Positions 8,917 through 17,291 of a stretch of 64,000 nucleotides of DNA are shown piece by piece. The notes under the pieces were generated by a model that saw only the letters and a list, made by a program, of their open reading frames with translations, had not been told where the DNA came from and did not search any database. Numbering within the stretch: the stretch's first letter is position 1; each line of letters begins with the position of its first letter. The position numbers and the translations under genes were made by a program. The stretch is from Solwaraspora sp. WMMD1047. GTDB taxonomy: Bacteria; Actinomycetota; Actinomycetes; Mycobacteriales; Micromonosporaceae. Where the stretch lies: NCBI RefSeq assembly GCF_029626155.1, contig NZ_JARUBL010000001.1, positions 6,662,501 through 6,726,500 on the forward strand, in the 5' to 3' direction.

Positions 8917-9714
8917 CTACCGGGCCGGGGTGGGGGTGGGCAGGTGGTCGCGGGCGAAGGTGAGGGCGGCGCGCAGGTCGGCCTCCCGGTCGGCGCGGCT
9001 CTTGGCCCCCCGGGTGGCCACCTCGACCGCCACCGAGCCGGCGAAGCCCCGATCGGCGAGCGAGGCCAGCAGCTCCCCACACGGCTGGTTGCCGCGCCCG
9101 GGGACCAGGTGCTCGTCGCGCCCTTCGCCGGTGCCGTCGCCGAGGTGGATGTGGGCCAGCCCGTCGCCCATCCGGTCCGCCATCGTCAGCGCGTCGCTGT
9201 GCGAGGCGGCGCAGTGGGAAAGATCGAGGGTGTACGCGTCATGACCGGCCTCGACCGGGTCCCAGCCCGGCTGGTACGGCACGAACTGCCGGCCGGCCAT
9301 CTTCACCGGGTACATGTTCTCCACCGCGAACCGCACCCCCGGGTGCTCGCCGGCCAGCTTGGCCAGCCCGTCGGCGAAGGTCCGGGCGTAGTCGCGCTGC
9401 CAGGTGAACGGCGGGTGGACGATCACGGTCGGCGCCGCCAGCGTCTCGGCCAGGATCGCCGAGCGGCGCAGCCGCTCCCACGGGTCGGGGCTCCAGACCC
9501 GCTGGGTGACCAGCAGGCACGGGGCGTGGATGGCGCCGATCGGCACCCCGTAGTGCCCGGCGAGGCCGCGCAGCGCGCCCGCGTCCTGGCTGACCGCGTC
9601 GGTCCAGACCATCACCTCGACACCGTCGTAGCCGAGCGCGGCGGCCAGCTCGAAGGCGGCGGCCGTCGGCTCGGGAAAAACCGAAGAACTGGACAGCAGT
9701 ACGCGGGTGGTCAC
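8917..9714 (-). CDS. Sugar-phosphate isomerase/epimerase-like TIM-barrel protein
   Basis: 265 aa. It shows the xylose-isomerase-like barrel with metal-ligand positions in FAVENMYPV, LDLSHCAASHSDAL, HIHLGDGTGEG and the final VAVEVATR. The pattern fits AP-endonuclease-2/IolE/hydroxypyruvate-isomerase-type proteins, but the substrate is unknown. It sits 28 nt downstream of ppx on the same strand, as does the Rv0496-Rv0498 neighbourhood of M. tuberculosis (from memory), so the pair is probably co-transcribed. Confidence 0.82.
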   Translation of the reverse strand: MTTRVLLSSSSVFPEPTAAAFELAAALGYDGVEVMVWTDAVSQDAGALRGLAGHYGVPIGAIHAPCLLVTQRVWSPDPWERLRRSAILAETLAAPTVIVHPPFTWQRDYARTFADGLAKLAGEHPGVRFAVENMYPVKMAGRQFVPYQPGWDPVEAGHDAYTLDLSHCAASHSDALTMADRMGDGLAHIHLGDGTGEGRDEHLVPGRGNQPCGELLASLADRGFAGSVAVEVATRGAKSRADREADLRAALTFARDHLPTPTPAR

Positions 9715-9742
9715 GATTGCCAGCCTATCCCCGCCCCCGCAA

Positions 9743-10687
9743 TCAGGCCGGTTCCAGCTGATCCAACCGACGGAGGATCACGCCCTCGCGCAGCGCCCAG
9801 GGGCAGATGTCCAGCACCTCCAGGTTGAGGCGGCGCATGGTGGCCTCCGCCACCACCGCACCGGCCAGCAACTGGTGGGCCCGGCTTGCGCTCACCCCCT
9901 CCAGCTCGGCCACCTTCGCCGGGGCGATGTGCCGGATGAACCCGAGCACCTGCCGCAGCCCGGTGTGCGACAGGCTGCGCCGGATCCACAGCCCGCTGGT
10001 GGAGGGCGCCGCGCCGGCCAACCGGGCCAGCGTGCGGAACGTCTTCGAGGTGGCTACCGCCCGATCCCACCCTATTTGTGCCATTTTCTCGGCTACCGGG
10101 TCCAGCGCCGATTCGACGTACTCCCGAAGCTCCTCCACGGCCTGGGCCGACGGCGGCGCGGACGAGCCCGGCGCCACCCCGAGCCGGTCCCGGGTCAGCC
10201 GGCCGGCGCCCAGCGGCAGCGACAGCGCCATGTCCGGGTCCTCGTCGATGCCGGCCGCCACCTCCAGCGACCCGCCGCCGATGTCCAGCACCAGCAGCCG
10301 CCCGGCCGACCAGCCGAACCACCGCCGTACCGCCAGAAAGGTCATCCTGGCCTCGTCGGCCCCCGAGAGCACCTGCAGCTGTACGCCGGTCTCCTCGCGT
10401 ACCCGGGAAAGCACCTGGGCCGCGTTGGTGGCCTCCCGGACCGCGGAGGTCGCGAAGGCGAGCACGTCCTCGGCGTTGCGGTGCGCCGCCGCCAGCTTCG
10501 CCTCCGCGACCGCCGCCACCAGCGCATCCTCCCCGGCCCGGCTGAGCGCGCCGTCCGGGCCGATCTGCTCGGCCAGCCGCAGCACCGCCTTCTCCGAGTG
10601 CGCCGGCCACGGATGGGCGCCGTGATGCGCGTCCACCACCAGCAAGTGGACGGTGTTGGAGCCGACGTCGAGCACACCCAGTCGCAT
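9743..10687 (-). CDS. ppx: Exopolyphosphatase / guanosine pentaphosphate phosphohydrolase (Ppx/GppA)
   Basis: 314 aa, the short single-module form found in actinobacteria. The ASKHA phosphate loops are visible: [17 protein letters not shown] at the N-terminus and [14 protein letters not shown] in the middle; [12 protein letters not shown] is also typical. It cleaves inorganic polyphosphate and possibly pppGpp, linking it to the phosphate-control genes nearby (regX3, senX3, phoU). The ATG at 10687 starts at the conserved MRLGVLDVG. Which substrate dominates cannot be told from sequence. Confidence 0.9.
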   Translation of the reverse strand: MRLGVLDVGSNTVHLLVVDAHHGAHPWPAHSEKAVLRLAEQIGPDGALSRAGEDALVAAVAEAKLAAAHRNAEDVLAFATSAVREATNAAQVLSRVREETGVQLQVLSGADEARMTFLAVRRWFGWSAGRLLVLDIGGGSLEVAAGIDEDPDMALSLPLGAGRLTRDRLGVAPGSSAPPSAQAVEELREYVESALDPVAEKMAQIGWDRAVATSKTFRTLARLAGAAPSTSGLWIRRSLSHTGLRQVLGFIRHIAPAKVAELEGVSASRAHQLLAGAVVAEATMRRLNLEVLDICPWALREGVILRRLDQLEPA

Positions 10688-10772
10688 CCCTTGACCCTAT
10701 GCGGCCCGCGCTCACCCGGCCCCACCGCGCGGGCAACCAGCCAACCGCAGGTCAGCGGCGTAGGCTGACCGG

Positions 10773-11579
10773 GTGGCAGCCCGCAAGCAACTCCGGATCC
10801 TGGTCGAGGATCCCACCGATCCACGCAGCCGCGAGGTGGCGCTCGACTTCCCTCGGGAATGGATCGAGTTCACCGACCCGGCCGACGCCGAGCACGTCAT
10901 CCGGGCCGACCTGACCTGGCTGCTGTCCCGCTGGACCTGCGTGTTCGGCGGCTCCTGCCACGGCATCATCGCCGGCCGGGCCGCCGACGGCTGCTGCTCG
11001 CACGGCGCGTTCTTCACCGACGGCGACGACGAGAAGCGGGTCCGGCAGGCGGCCAAGCGGCTCACCCCGCAGACCTGGCAGCACTACCGGCGGGGCTTCA
11101 AGAACTACACCGAGATGGACTCGGTGGACGGCAAGACCCCGGCCCGCCGCACCGCCACCCGCGGCCCCGAGGCGCCCTGCGTCTTCCTCAACGAGGCCGA
11201 CTTCCCCGGCGGCGGTGGCTGTGCCCTGCACGCCCAGGCGCTGCGCGACGGCGTGCACCCGCTGGAGTACAAGCCCGACGTCTGCTGGCAGCTGCCGGTC
11301 CGCCGCGACCAGGAGTGGTCGAAGCGACCGGACGACACGAAGGTGCTGGTCACCACGATCACCGAGTTCGACCGGCGCGGCTGGGGATCCGGCGGGCACG
11401 ACCTCGACTGGTGGTGCACCTCCTCACCGGAGGCCCACGTAGGCGCCGAACCGATGTACCTGTCGTACGGCCCCGAGCTGATCGCCCTGATCGGCCGCCC
11501 CGCCTACACCAAACTCGCCGAACTCTGCACCACCCGCGCCCACCAGGGCCAGATCGCCCCCCACCCCGCCACCCCCTGA
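10773..11579 (+). CDS. Conserved hypothetical Cys-rich protein
   Basis: 268 aa from GTG 10773. It has clustered cysteines ([42 protein letters not shown]), resembling the putative metal-chelating Cys clusters of YkgJ-type proteins, and a soluble Trp-rich C-terminal half. No signal peptide or membrane segment is seen. I do not recognise an enzyme. It is divergent from ppx and convergent with regX3. The coding call rests on strong GC3 bias and protein-like composition. Confidence 0.7.
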   Translation: MAARKQLRILVEDPTDPRSREVALDFPREWIEFTDPADAEHVIRADLTWLLSRWTCVFGGSCHGIIAGRAADGCCSHGAFFTDGDDEKRVRQAAKRLTPQTWQHYRRGFKNYTEMDSVDGKTPARRTATRGPEAPCVFLNEADFPGGGGCALHAQALRDGVHPLEYKPDVCWQLPVRRDQEWSKRPDDTKVLVTTITEFDRRGWGSGGHDLDWWCTSSPEAHVGAEPMYLSYGPELIALIGRPAYTKLAELCTTRAHQGQIAPHPATP

Positions 11580-11600
11580 CGCCGGAAGAGGCAGGGTCGG

Positions 11601-12284
11601 TCAGGGTTCGAATTTGTAGCCCAGGCCGCGGACGGTGACGATGTAGCGGGGGGCGGAGGGTTCGGGCTCGACCTTGGAGCGGAGGCGCTTGACGTGTACG
11701 TCGAGGGTCTTGGTGTCGCCGACGTAGTCGGCGCCCCAGACGCGGTCGATGAGCTGGCCCCGGGTGAGCACCCGGCCGGCGTTGCGCAGCAGCAGCTCCA
11801 GCAGCTCGAACTCCTTCAGCGGCAACTGGACGGCGGCGCCGTCGACCGTCACCACGTGCCGCTCGATGTCCATCCGGACCGGGCCGGCGCTCAGCGTCGG
11901 GGCGCCCGGGTCCACCGCCTCCGGACTCTGCCGGCGCAGCACCGCCCGGATCCGGGCCACCAGTTCCCGGGGCGAGTACGGCTTGGTGACGTAGTCGTCG
12001 GCGCCGATCTCCAGCCCGACCACCTTGTCGATCTCGCTGTCCCGGGCGGTGACCATGATGATCGGCACATGTGAGCGTTGCCGGAGCTGCCGACACACCT
12101 CGGTACCGGACATCTCGGGCAGCATCAGGTCGAGCAGCACGATGTCCGCGCCGGTCCGGTCGAACTCGGTGAGCGCCGATGTGCCGGTGGCGGCGACCGA
12201 GACCTCGAATCCTTCCTTGCGCAGCATGTAGGAGAGGGCGTCGGAGAACGACTCCTCATCCTCGACCACGAGAACGCGGCTCAA
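11601..12284 (-). CDS. regX3: Phosphate-responsive response regulator RegX3/PhoP (OmpR family)
   Basis: 227 aa. The start is TTG 12284, with AAAGGAAG upstream; no ATG or GTG start fits. The receiver domain (1-120) has the acidic pair EDE, phospho-acceptor Asp in VLLDLMLP, conserved Thr/Lys (TARD, TKPYSPREL). The C-terminal winged helix (about 130-227) has LPLKEFELLELLLRN and VKRLRSKVE. It should be phosphorylated by the SenX3 kinase encoded 43 nt upstream and bind PHO-box repeats to switch on phosphate-scavenging genes. The partner gene and the PHO-like repeats next door support the role. Confidence 0.93.
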   Translation of the reverse strand: MSRVLVVEDEESFSDALSYMLRKEGFEVSVAATGTSALTEFDRTGADIVLLDLMLPEMSGTEVCRQLRQRSHVPIIMVTARDSEIDKVVGLEIGADDYVTKPYSPRELVARIRAVLRRQSPEAVDPGAPTLSAGPVRMDIERHVVTVDGAAVQLPLKEFELLELLLRNAGRVLTRGQLIDRVWGADYVGDTKTLDVHVKRLRSKVEPEPSAPRYIVTVRGLGYKFEP

Positions 12285-12327
12285 CCCATCTTCCTTTCCT
12301 CAGTCGGCCGAGGCTGGCTCGGCCTGG

Positions 12328-13620
12328 TCAAACCGGGTACAGCCCGGCCGGACCCGCCTCGATCCCAACCGACGGCGGTAGCGGCAGGGCGTCGTCCGGT
12401 GGGCGGGCCGGCAACCGCAGGGTGAACGTGGATCCACCACCCAGCGTGCTCGTCACCACCACCCTTCCGCCATGGTTCGTGGCGATGTGTTTGACGATCG
12501 CCAGCCCCAGGCCGGTGCCGCCGGTGGATCGGGACCGGGCCTGGTCGGCCCGGTAGAACCGCTCGAAGATCCGGTCCATGTCGTTCGGGGCGATCCCGAT
12601 GCCCTGGTCGGTGACGGCGATCTCCACGTGCTCGCCGTCCAGCCGGGCACAGATTGTGACCTTGGTCTCCTCCGCGGAGTACGCGATCGCATTGTCGACC
12701 AGGTTGGTGACCGCGGTGGCCACCTGGGTGTCGCTGCCGTACACGGTCAGGCCGCGGGTTCCCTCGACGGAGACCACCACCCGGCGGGCGGCGGCCGCTG
12801 TCCGGGTCCGGTCGACCACCTCCGCGATCACCCAGTCGACCGCGACCGGCTCCGGCGCCGGCAGCGGTTCGGCCCCCTGCAGCCGGGTCAGCTCCAGCAG
12901 TTCGTTGACGAGCCGGCCGAGCCGGATCGACTCGTGCTGGATCCGGACCGCGAACCGCCGGGCCGCCACCACGTCCTCCGACATGTCCCGATCCGCCTCC
13001 GGTGACGCCGGTTCGGTGGCGTCCAGCAGCGCCTCGGCCAGCAGTTGGAGGGCACCGATCGGGGTCTTCAGCTCATGGCTGACGTTGGCCACGAAATCCC
13101 GGCGTACCCGGGCCACCCGGTGCGACTCGGTCACGTCGGCCGCCTCCACGGCGATGTAGCCGGCACCCAGCCCCATCGCCCGCAGGTGGACGCCGAGGGA
13201 GTCCTGCATGCCGCCTTCGCGACCCCGGGGCAGGTTCAGCTCCACCTCGCGCCGCACGCCCGTGCGCCGGACCTGCCCGGCCAGGGTACGGATCAACGGG
13301 TGCGCGGCGATGGTGCCGGGCGAGGTCCCGGCCCGCAGCAGCCCCATCGCCCGGGCCGCCGGGTTCACCAGGACCGGAACATCCTCCGGATCGAGCACAA
13401 CGACACCTACCCGCAGCGAGTCCAGGCTCTTGCGGCCGAGCCCGGCCAGCGGGTCCTGATGGTCCGTGATCGCTGCCCTCCCGTGGGTGAGGTCTCCCGG
13501 TTCCGGCTGGGTGGGCGGTTCGGCCGGCCGGGACCGCCGCGCGGCGCGCACCATCAGCGCACCGGCGGCCAGTCCGGCCCCGAGCCCGCCGGCCGCGCCG
13601 GCCACGACGCCCCAGTCCAC
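12328..13620 (-). CDS. senX3: Sensor histidine kinase SenX3/PhoR
   Basis: 430 aa from GTG 13620. One N-terminal membrane segment (VVAGAAGGLGAGLAAGALMV) is followed by a PAS-like segment, a HisKA box with the phospho-acceptor His in FVANVSHELKTPIG, and an HATPase domain (N-box DNAIAYS, GIGI, FERFYRAD, GTGLGLAIVKH). It senses phosphate limitation, probably together with PhoU and the Pst transporter, and phosphorylates RegX3. It is in operon with regX3 and divergent from phoU, the arrangement known for phoR-phoP/phoU of Streptomyces. Confidence 0.93.
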   Translation of the reverse strand: MDWGVVAGAAGGLGAGLAAGALMVRAARRSRPAEPPTQPEPGDLTHGRAAITDHQDPLAGLGRKSLDSLRVGVVVLDPEDVPVLVNPAARAMGLLRAGTSPGTIAAHPLIRTLAGQVRRTGVRREVELNLPRGREGGMQDSLGVHLRAMGLGAGYIAVEAADVTESHRVARVRRDFVANVSHELKTPIGALQLLAEALLDATEPASPEADRDMSEDVVAARRFAVRIQHESIRLGRLVNELLELTRLQGAEPLPAPEPVAVDWVIAEVVDRTRTAAAARRVVVSVEGTRGLTVYGSDTQVATAVTNLVDNAIAYSAEETKVTICARLDGEHVEIAVTDQGIGIAPNDMDRIFERFYRADQARSRSTGGTGLGLAIVKHIATNHGGRVVVTSTLGGGSTFTLRLPARPPDDALPLPPSVGIEAGPAGLYPV

Positions 13621-13640
13621 CAGGCGATCGTATGGTCATT

Positions 13641-13731
13641 GTTCACCTGGCCACCGCACCGAACAGGATCAATCAGACCAACGTCGAGGATTGTTCACCC
13701 CCTGGCCCGACGTCGTTCACCGCCGTTCACC
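13641..13731. promoter_or_regulatory. PHO-box-like GTTCACC repeats in the senX3-phoU divergent promoter
   Basis: Four identical GTTCACC heptamers lie in the 212-nt gap at 13641-13647, 13693-13699, 13715-13721 and 13725-13731. The 22-nt and about 10-11-nt spacings match direct-repeat units of Streptomyces PHO boxes (11-nt units, GTTCACC core). This implies RegX3/PhoP autoregulation and control of phoU. Binding is inferred from pattern only. Confidence 0.75.
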
Positions 13732-13832
13732 TCGCCGCCGCTCCCCCGGCCTACGGTTGTCCGGCACCTGCCCAACTCCCGGCGTCGGCGCTGGTCCCCA
13801 GGCGGCGGCCCGACTGAGCACAGGACGTGATG

Positions 13833-14525
13833 ATGCGGGACGAGTTCCAGGCCGATTTGAATACCGTCAACCAACTGCTGGTCGAGATGGCGGAGGCGGT
13901 CCGCGCGGCGATGAGTAAGGCGACCCACGCACTGCTCACCGCAGACAAGGACGCCGCCACGGAGGTGCTCGCCGACGACGCGGTGGTGGACCAGCTCTAT
14001 CTGCGGGTCGAGGAGCTGGTCTGTGACCTGTTGGCCCGGCAGGCACCGGTCGCCACCGATCTGCGGACCGTGGTGACCGCGCTGCACGTCGCCGCGGACC
14101 TGGAGCGGATGGGTGACCTCGCCGACCACGTCGCGAAGACGGCGCTGCGGCGGCACCCGCTGCCGGCCGTGCCGGCCGAGCTGCGCGGCGCGTTCGGCGA
14201 CATGGCCGAGGTGGCCGACCGGATCGCCCAGAAGATCGCCGTGGTGCTCTCGAAGCCGGACGTCCAGTTGGCCGCCGAGCTGGACCAGGACGACGACGCG
14301 ATGGACAACCTGCACCGCGAGTTGTTCGTGATCCTGCTCGACGACGCCTGGCCGTACGGCGTGGAAACCGGCATCGACGGCGCCCTGCTCGGCCGCTTCT
14401 ACGAGCGCTTCGCCGACCACGCCGTCAACGCCGGCCGCCGGGTCGTCTATCTGATCACCGGGGAGATCGCCCGGGAGGCCGCCGGCGGATTCCCACCGCC
14501 GGAGCCGACCGACCCGGCGGCCTGA
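13833..14525 (+). CDS. phoU: Phosphate transport system accessory protein PhoU
   Basis: 230 aa from ATG 13833, which lies 7 nt after AGGA; ATG 13830 and GTG 13827 are in the same cluster of starts. Two repeated three-helix PhoU modules are seen, with the metal-binding motifs DLERMGDLADHVAK in the first half and FYERFADHAVNAGRR in the second. PhoU represses the SenX3-RegX3 signal when phosphate is plentiful. No pst transport genes are nearby. Confidence 0.93.
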   Translation: MRDEFQADLNTVNQLLVEMAEAVRAAMSKATHALLTADKDAATEVLADDAVVDQLYLRVEELVCDLLARQAPVATDLRTVVTALHVAADLERMGDLADHVAKTALRRHPLPAVPAELRGAFGDMAEVADRIAQKIAVVLSKPDVQLAAELDQDDDAMDNLHRELFVILLDDAWPYGVETGIDGALLGRFYERFADHAVNAGRRVVYLITGEIAREAAGGFPPPEPTDPAA

Positions 14526-14571
14526 CCCGCGCCAGCCCCAACCCGCTGGACCGCCTGGCCGACCTGCGTCG

Positions 14572-14617
14572 CCGTTGCGGCCTGGCCCGATCGCCGGACC
14601 GGGCCAGGCCGCAACGG
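14572..14617. terminator. Perfect 18-bp stem-loop terminator between phoU and gpmA
   Basis: The arm 14572-14589 (CCGTTGCGGCCTGGCCCG) pairs perfectly with 14600-14617, leaving a 10-nt loop. It abuts the gpmA stop codon (14618) and lies 47 nt after phoU. It probably terminates both converging transcripts; no strong T-run is present. Confidence 0.75.
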
Positions 14618-15406
14618 TCAGCGGCCCTGGTTGGCGACCGCGGCGGCGGCCTCCCGGGCCGCGTCGGGGTCGAGGTAGCTGCCGCCGGTGGTCAGCGGCC
14701 GCAGCTGCGGGTCCAGGTCGTAGCGCAGCGGGATGCCGGTCGGGATGTTGAGCTTGGCGATCGCCTCGTCGGAGATCCCGTCCAGGTGCTTGACCAGCGC
14801 CCGCAGCGAGTTGCCGTGCGCCGCCACCAGGACGGTCCGGCCGGCCAGGATGTCCGGCACGATCGAGTCGTACCAGTAGGGCAGCATCCGGTGCACCACA
14901 TCTTTGAGGCACTCGGTGCGCGGCATCAGCTCCGGCGGGAGCAGGGCGTACCGGTCGTCGCCCACCTGTGACCACTCGTCGGCGTCGTCGATCGGCGGCG
15001 GCGGGGTGTCGTACGAGCGGCGCCAGAGCATGAACTGCTCCTCGCCGTACTCGTCCAGGGTCTGCTTCTTGTTCTTGCCCTGCAGGGCGCCGTAGTGGCG
15101 CTCGTTGAGCCGCCAGGACCGGCGGACCGCGATCCAGTGCCGGTCGGCGGCGTTGAGCCCGAGCTCGGCGGTGCGGATCGCCCGCCGCAGCACGCTGGTG
15201 TGCACCACGTCGGGGAGCAGTCCGTGTTCGCGCATCAACTCGCCGCCGCGCCGGGCCTCGGCCTCGCCCTTGGCGGTCAGGTCCACGTCCACCCAGCCGG
15301 TGAAGAGATTCTTGGCGTTCCAGTCGCTTTCGCCGTGACGCAGCAGCACCAGCGTGCCCACGGTCGCACCCTCGCTCGCCACGGTCGTACTCGTACTCGC
15401 TGTCAT
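14618..15406 (-). CDS. gpmA: 2,3-bisphosphoglycerate-dependent phosphoglycerate mutase
   Basis: 262 aa from ATG 15406 ([11 protein letters not shown]). It interconverts 3- and 2-phosphoglycerate in glycolysis. The phospho-histidine motif is [10 protein letters not shown]; the second His is in [27 protein letters not shown] is typical of dPGM. The N-terminus is about 15 residues longer than in E. coli GpmA. The gene next to senX3/regX3 matches gpm1 (Rv0489) of M. tuberculosis from memory. Confidence 0.95.
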   Translation of the reverse strand: MTASTSTTVASEGATVGTLVLLRHGESDWNAKNLFTGWVDVDLTAKGEAEARRGGELMREHGLLPDVVHTSVLRRAIRTAELGLNAADRHWIAVRRSWRLNERHYGALQGKNKKQTLDEYGEEQFMLWRRSYDTPPPPIDDADEWSQVGDDRYALLPPELMPRTECLKDVVHRMLPYWYDSIVPDILAGRTVLVAAHGNSLRALVKHLDGISDEAIAKLNIPTGIPLRYDLDPQLRPLTTGGSYLDPDAAREAAAAVANQGR

Positions 15407-15554
15407 GCGCCCCATCCTGCCCGAACCGCCAATCGGACACGCGGGGAGCACCGGTGACGACCAACACGTGGAAAAGCGGATGACCAGCGAACATCCGGCC
15501 GATTAGGTTGTAAGGCATTCAGAGATTGTCGGTCATTACCAAACGGGGGACAGT

Positions 15555-16880
15555 GTGCGGTCGGTGCGGGGCTGGTTACGGGACACCGCCGGCGGCCTGC
15601 CGGCCACCTTCTGGTACCTCTGGACCGGCACCCTGATCAACCGGCTCGGCTCGTTCGTGTTGATCTTCCTCGCCATCTACCTGACCACCGTGCGCGGCTT
15701 CTCCGAACTGGACGCCGGCTTCGTACTCGGCCTCTGGGGGGCCGGCGGCACGGTCGGCACCCTGCTCGGCGGGGTGCTCGCCGACCGGTGGGGGCGCCGC
15801 CCGACGCTGCTCACCGCCCACTTGGGCGCCGCCGCCGCGATGCTCGGCCTGGGCTTCGCCGAACCGTTCTGGGCGATCGCCACCGGCGCCCTGCTGCTCG
15901 GCCTCTTCGCCGAGTCGGCCCGACCCGCCTTCGGCGCCATGATGATCGACGTGGTGCCGGCCACCGACCGGCTGCGCGCCTTCACGCTGAACTATTGGGC
16001 GATCAACCTCGGCTTCGCCTGCTCGGCGGTGCTGGCCGGCTTCGTAGCCCAGGCCAACTACCTGCTGCTCTTCCTGATCAACGCCGGCGCCACCCTGGTC
16101 ACCGCCGGCATCGTCTTCGGCCGGGTCCGCGAAACCCGCCGGCCCCGCGCCGCAAGCCCAAACCCCCCATCGAGTACGCGGACAGCCCGTCGACGGCTCG
16201 CGCCAGGTCTGCACACCGTCCTCGGCGACCGGGTGTTCCTCGGCTTCGTGGGGCTCAACATCCTGCTCGCGCTGGTCTTCATGCAGCACCTGTCGATGCT
16301 GCCGATCGCGATGGACCAGGACGGGCTGCCGCCGGCCACCTACGGGTCGGTGATCGCGCTCAACGGCGTACTGATCGTGGCCGGGCAGCTCTTCGTGCCC
16401 CGGCTGATCCGCCACCGCAGCCGCACCCACGTGCTGGCGCTGGCCGCGGCGATCACCGGCCTCGGGTTCGGGCTGACCGCCTTCGCCGACGTGGCCTGGT
16501 TCTACGCCGTCACGGTGCTGATCTGGACGCTCGGCGAGATGCTCAACTCGCCCTCCAACTCGACGTTGATCGCCGAGCTCTCACCGGACGCGCTGCGCGG
16601 CCGCTACCAGGGTGTCTTCTCGCTCTCCTGGTCGATCGCGGCGTTCGCGGCGCCGATCACGGGCGGCTTCGTCCGGCAGCAGTTCGGCGACGCGACCCTC
16701 TGGCTGTGCTGCGGCGGGCTGGCCGCGGCGGTGGCGGTCGGCCACCTGCTCTCCGGCCCGGCCCGGGAACGCCGCGCCCGGCACCTGCGCGACCCGGAGC
16801 CAGCACCGGCCGCAGCCGCTGGCGATGGCGATGGCGATGGGCGGGCCGCGACACCGAAGTCGCTGCCCTCCCCCGTCTAG
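15555..16880 (+). CDS. Major facilitator superfamily transporter
   Basis: 441 aa from GTG 15555. Twelve hydrophobic helices are apparent in two sets of six around a basic central loop (about 195-215, RETRRPRAASPNPP). The loop 2-3 signature GVLADRWGRRPT is the MFS motif A. The N-terminal motif and drug-efflux-like helices fit a DHA1-type exporter, but the substrate cannot be assigned. The last about 30 residues are Ala/Gly/Asp-rich and non-conserved. A 29-bp-armed palindrome starts 4 nt after the stop. Confidence 0.85.
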   Translation: MRSVRGWLRDTAGGLPATFWYLWTGTLINRLGSFVLIFLAIYLTTVRGFSELDAGFVLGLWGAGGTVGTLLGGVLADRWGRRPTLLTAHLGAAAAMLGLGFAEPFWAIATGALLLGLFAESARPAFGAMMIDVVPATDRLRAFTLNYWAINLGFACSAVLAGFVAQANYLLLFLINAGATLVTAGIVFGRVRETRRPRAASPNPPSSTRTARRRLAPGLHTVLGDRVFLGFVGLNILLALVFMQHLSMLPIAMDQDGLPPATYGSVIALNGVLIVAGQLFVPRLIRHRSRTHVLALAAAITGLGFGLTAFADVAWFYAVTVLIWTLGEMLNSPSNSTLIAELSPDALRGRYQGVFSLSWSIAAFAAPITGGFVRQQFGDATLWLCCGGLAAAVAVGHLLSGPARERRARHLRDPEPAPAAAAGDGDGDGRAATPKSLPSPV

Positions 16881-16884
16881 AAAC

Positions 16885-16953
16885 GGTTGATGATCTGAGC
16901 GCCACTGCTGTTACCCGTGGGTTTTAACAGCAGTAGTGCTCAGATCATCAACC
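16885..16953. repeat. Long palindromic element (29-bp arms), copy 1
   Basis: The arm 16885-16913 (begins GGTTGATGATCTGAGC) is the inverted copy of 16925-16953 with 2 mismatches in 29, one of them a G-T wobble; the loop is 11 nt. The arm sequence recurs at 63973-64000. It is intergenic, between convergent genes, and AT-richer than its surroundings. It could be a terminator or a dispersed REP/MITE-like repeat. Confidence 0.9.
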
Positions 16954-17291
16954 ATGCTGTGGGGTGGAGTTGGGGACGGACGGCTCGGCGGCGGCGGGCA
17001 ACACTCACCCCCGTAAGCGTCGCCCGCTCGCGCCGCCGGCCTCAGGTGGCGCCGTCCCCCAACGGCAAACCTGCCACCCGTCCCCCGCGCCTACATCGGG
17101 TGAACAGATCGTCGCCGATCTGCCGTTCCCCCGAACGATTTCCCGGATGAGGCGCTTGCTGATCAACGTTAGTTGGCGGCTATTGAGCGGCACAACCCGA
17201 ACATCTGTCTTGCCCGTCACATTGTCCGGGAGCCGTCAGTTTCCGCCCGCTCATGACAACCATCGCAGGTCGCGGCCGATTCCGCGGCCCA
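16954..17291. other. Intergenic stretch with no supported gene
   Basis: This gap follows the palindrome. It is less GC-biased than the genes around it. A 71-codon reverse frame at 17005-17220 (starts MTGKTDVRVV) has no family features and no convincing ribosome-binding site, so I do not call it. I see no promoter or RNA motif I can defend. Confidence 0.5.

Noticed and set aside
17005-17220. 71-codon reverse ORF in the gap after the palindrome
   Set aside because: No convincing ribosome-binding site, no recognisable features and base use unlike the neighbouring genes.
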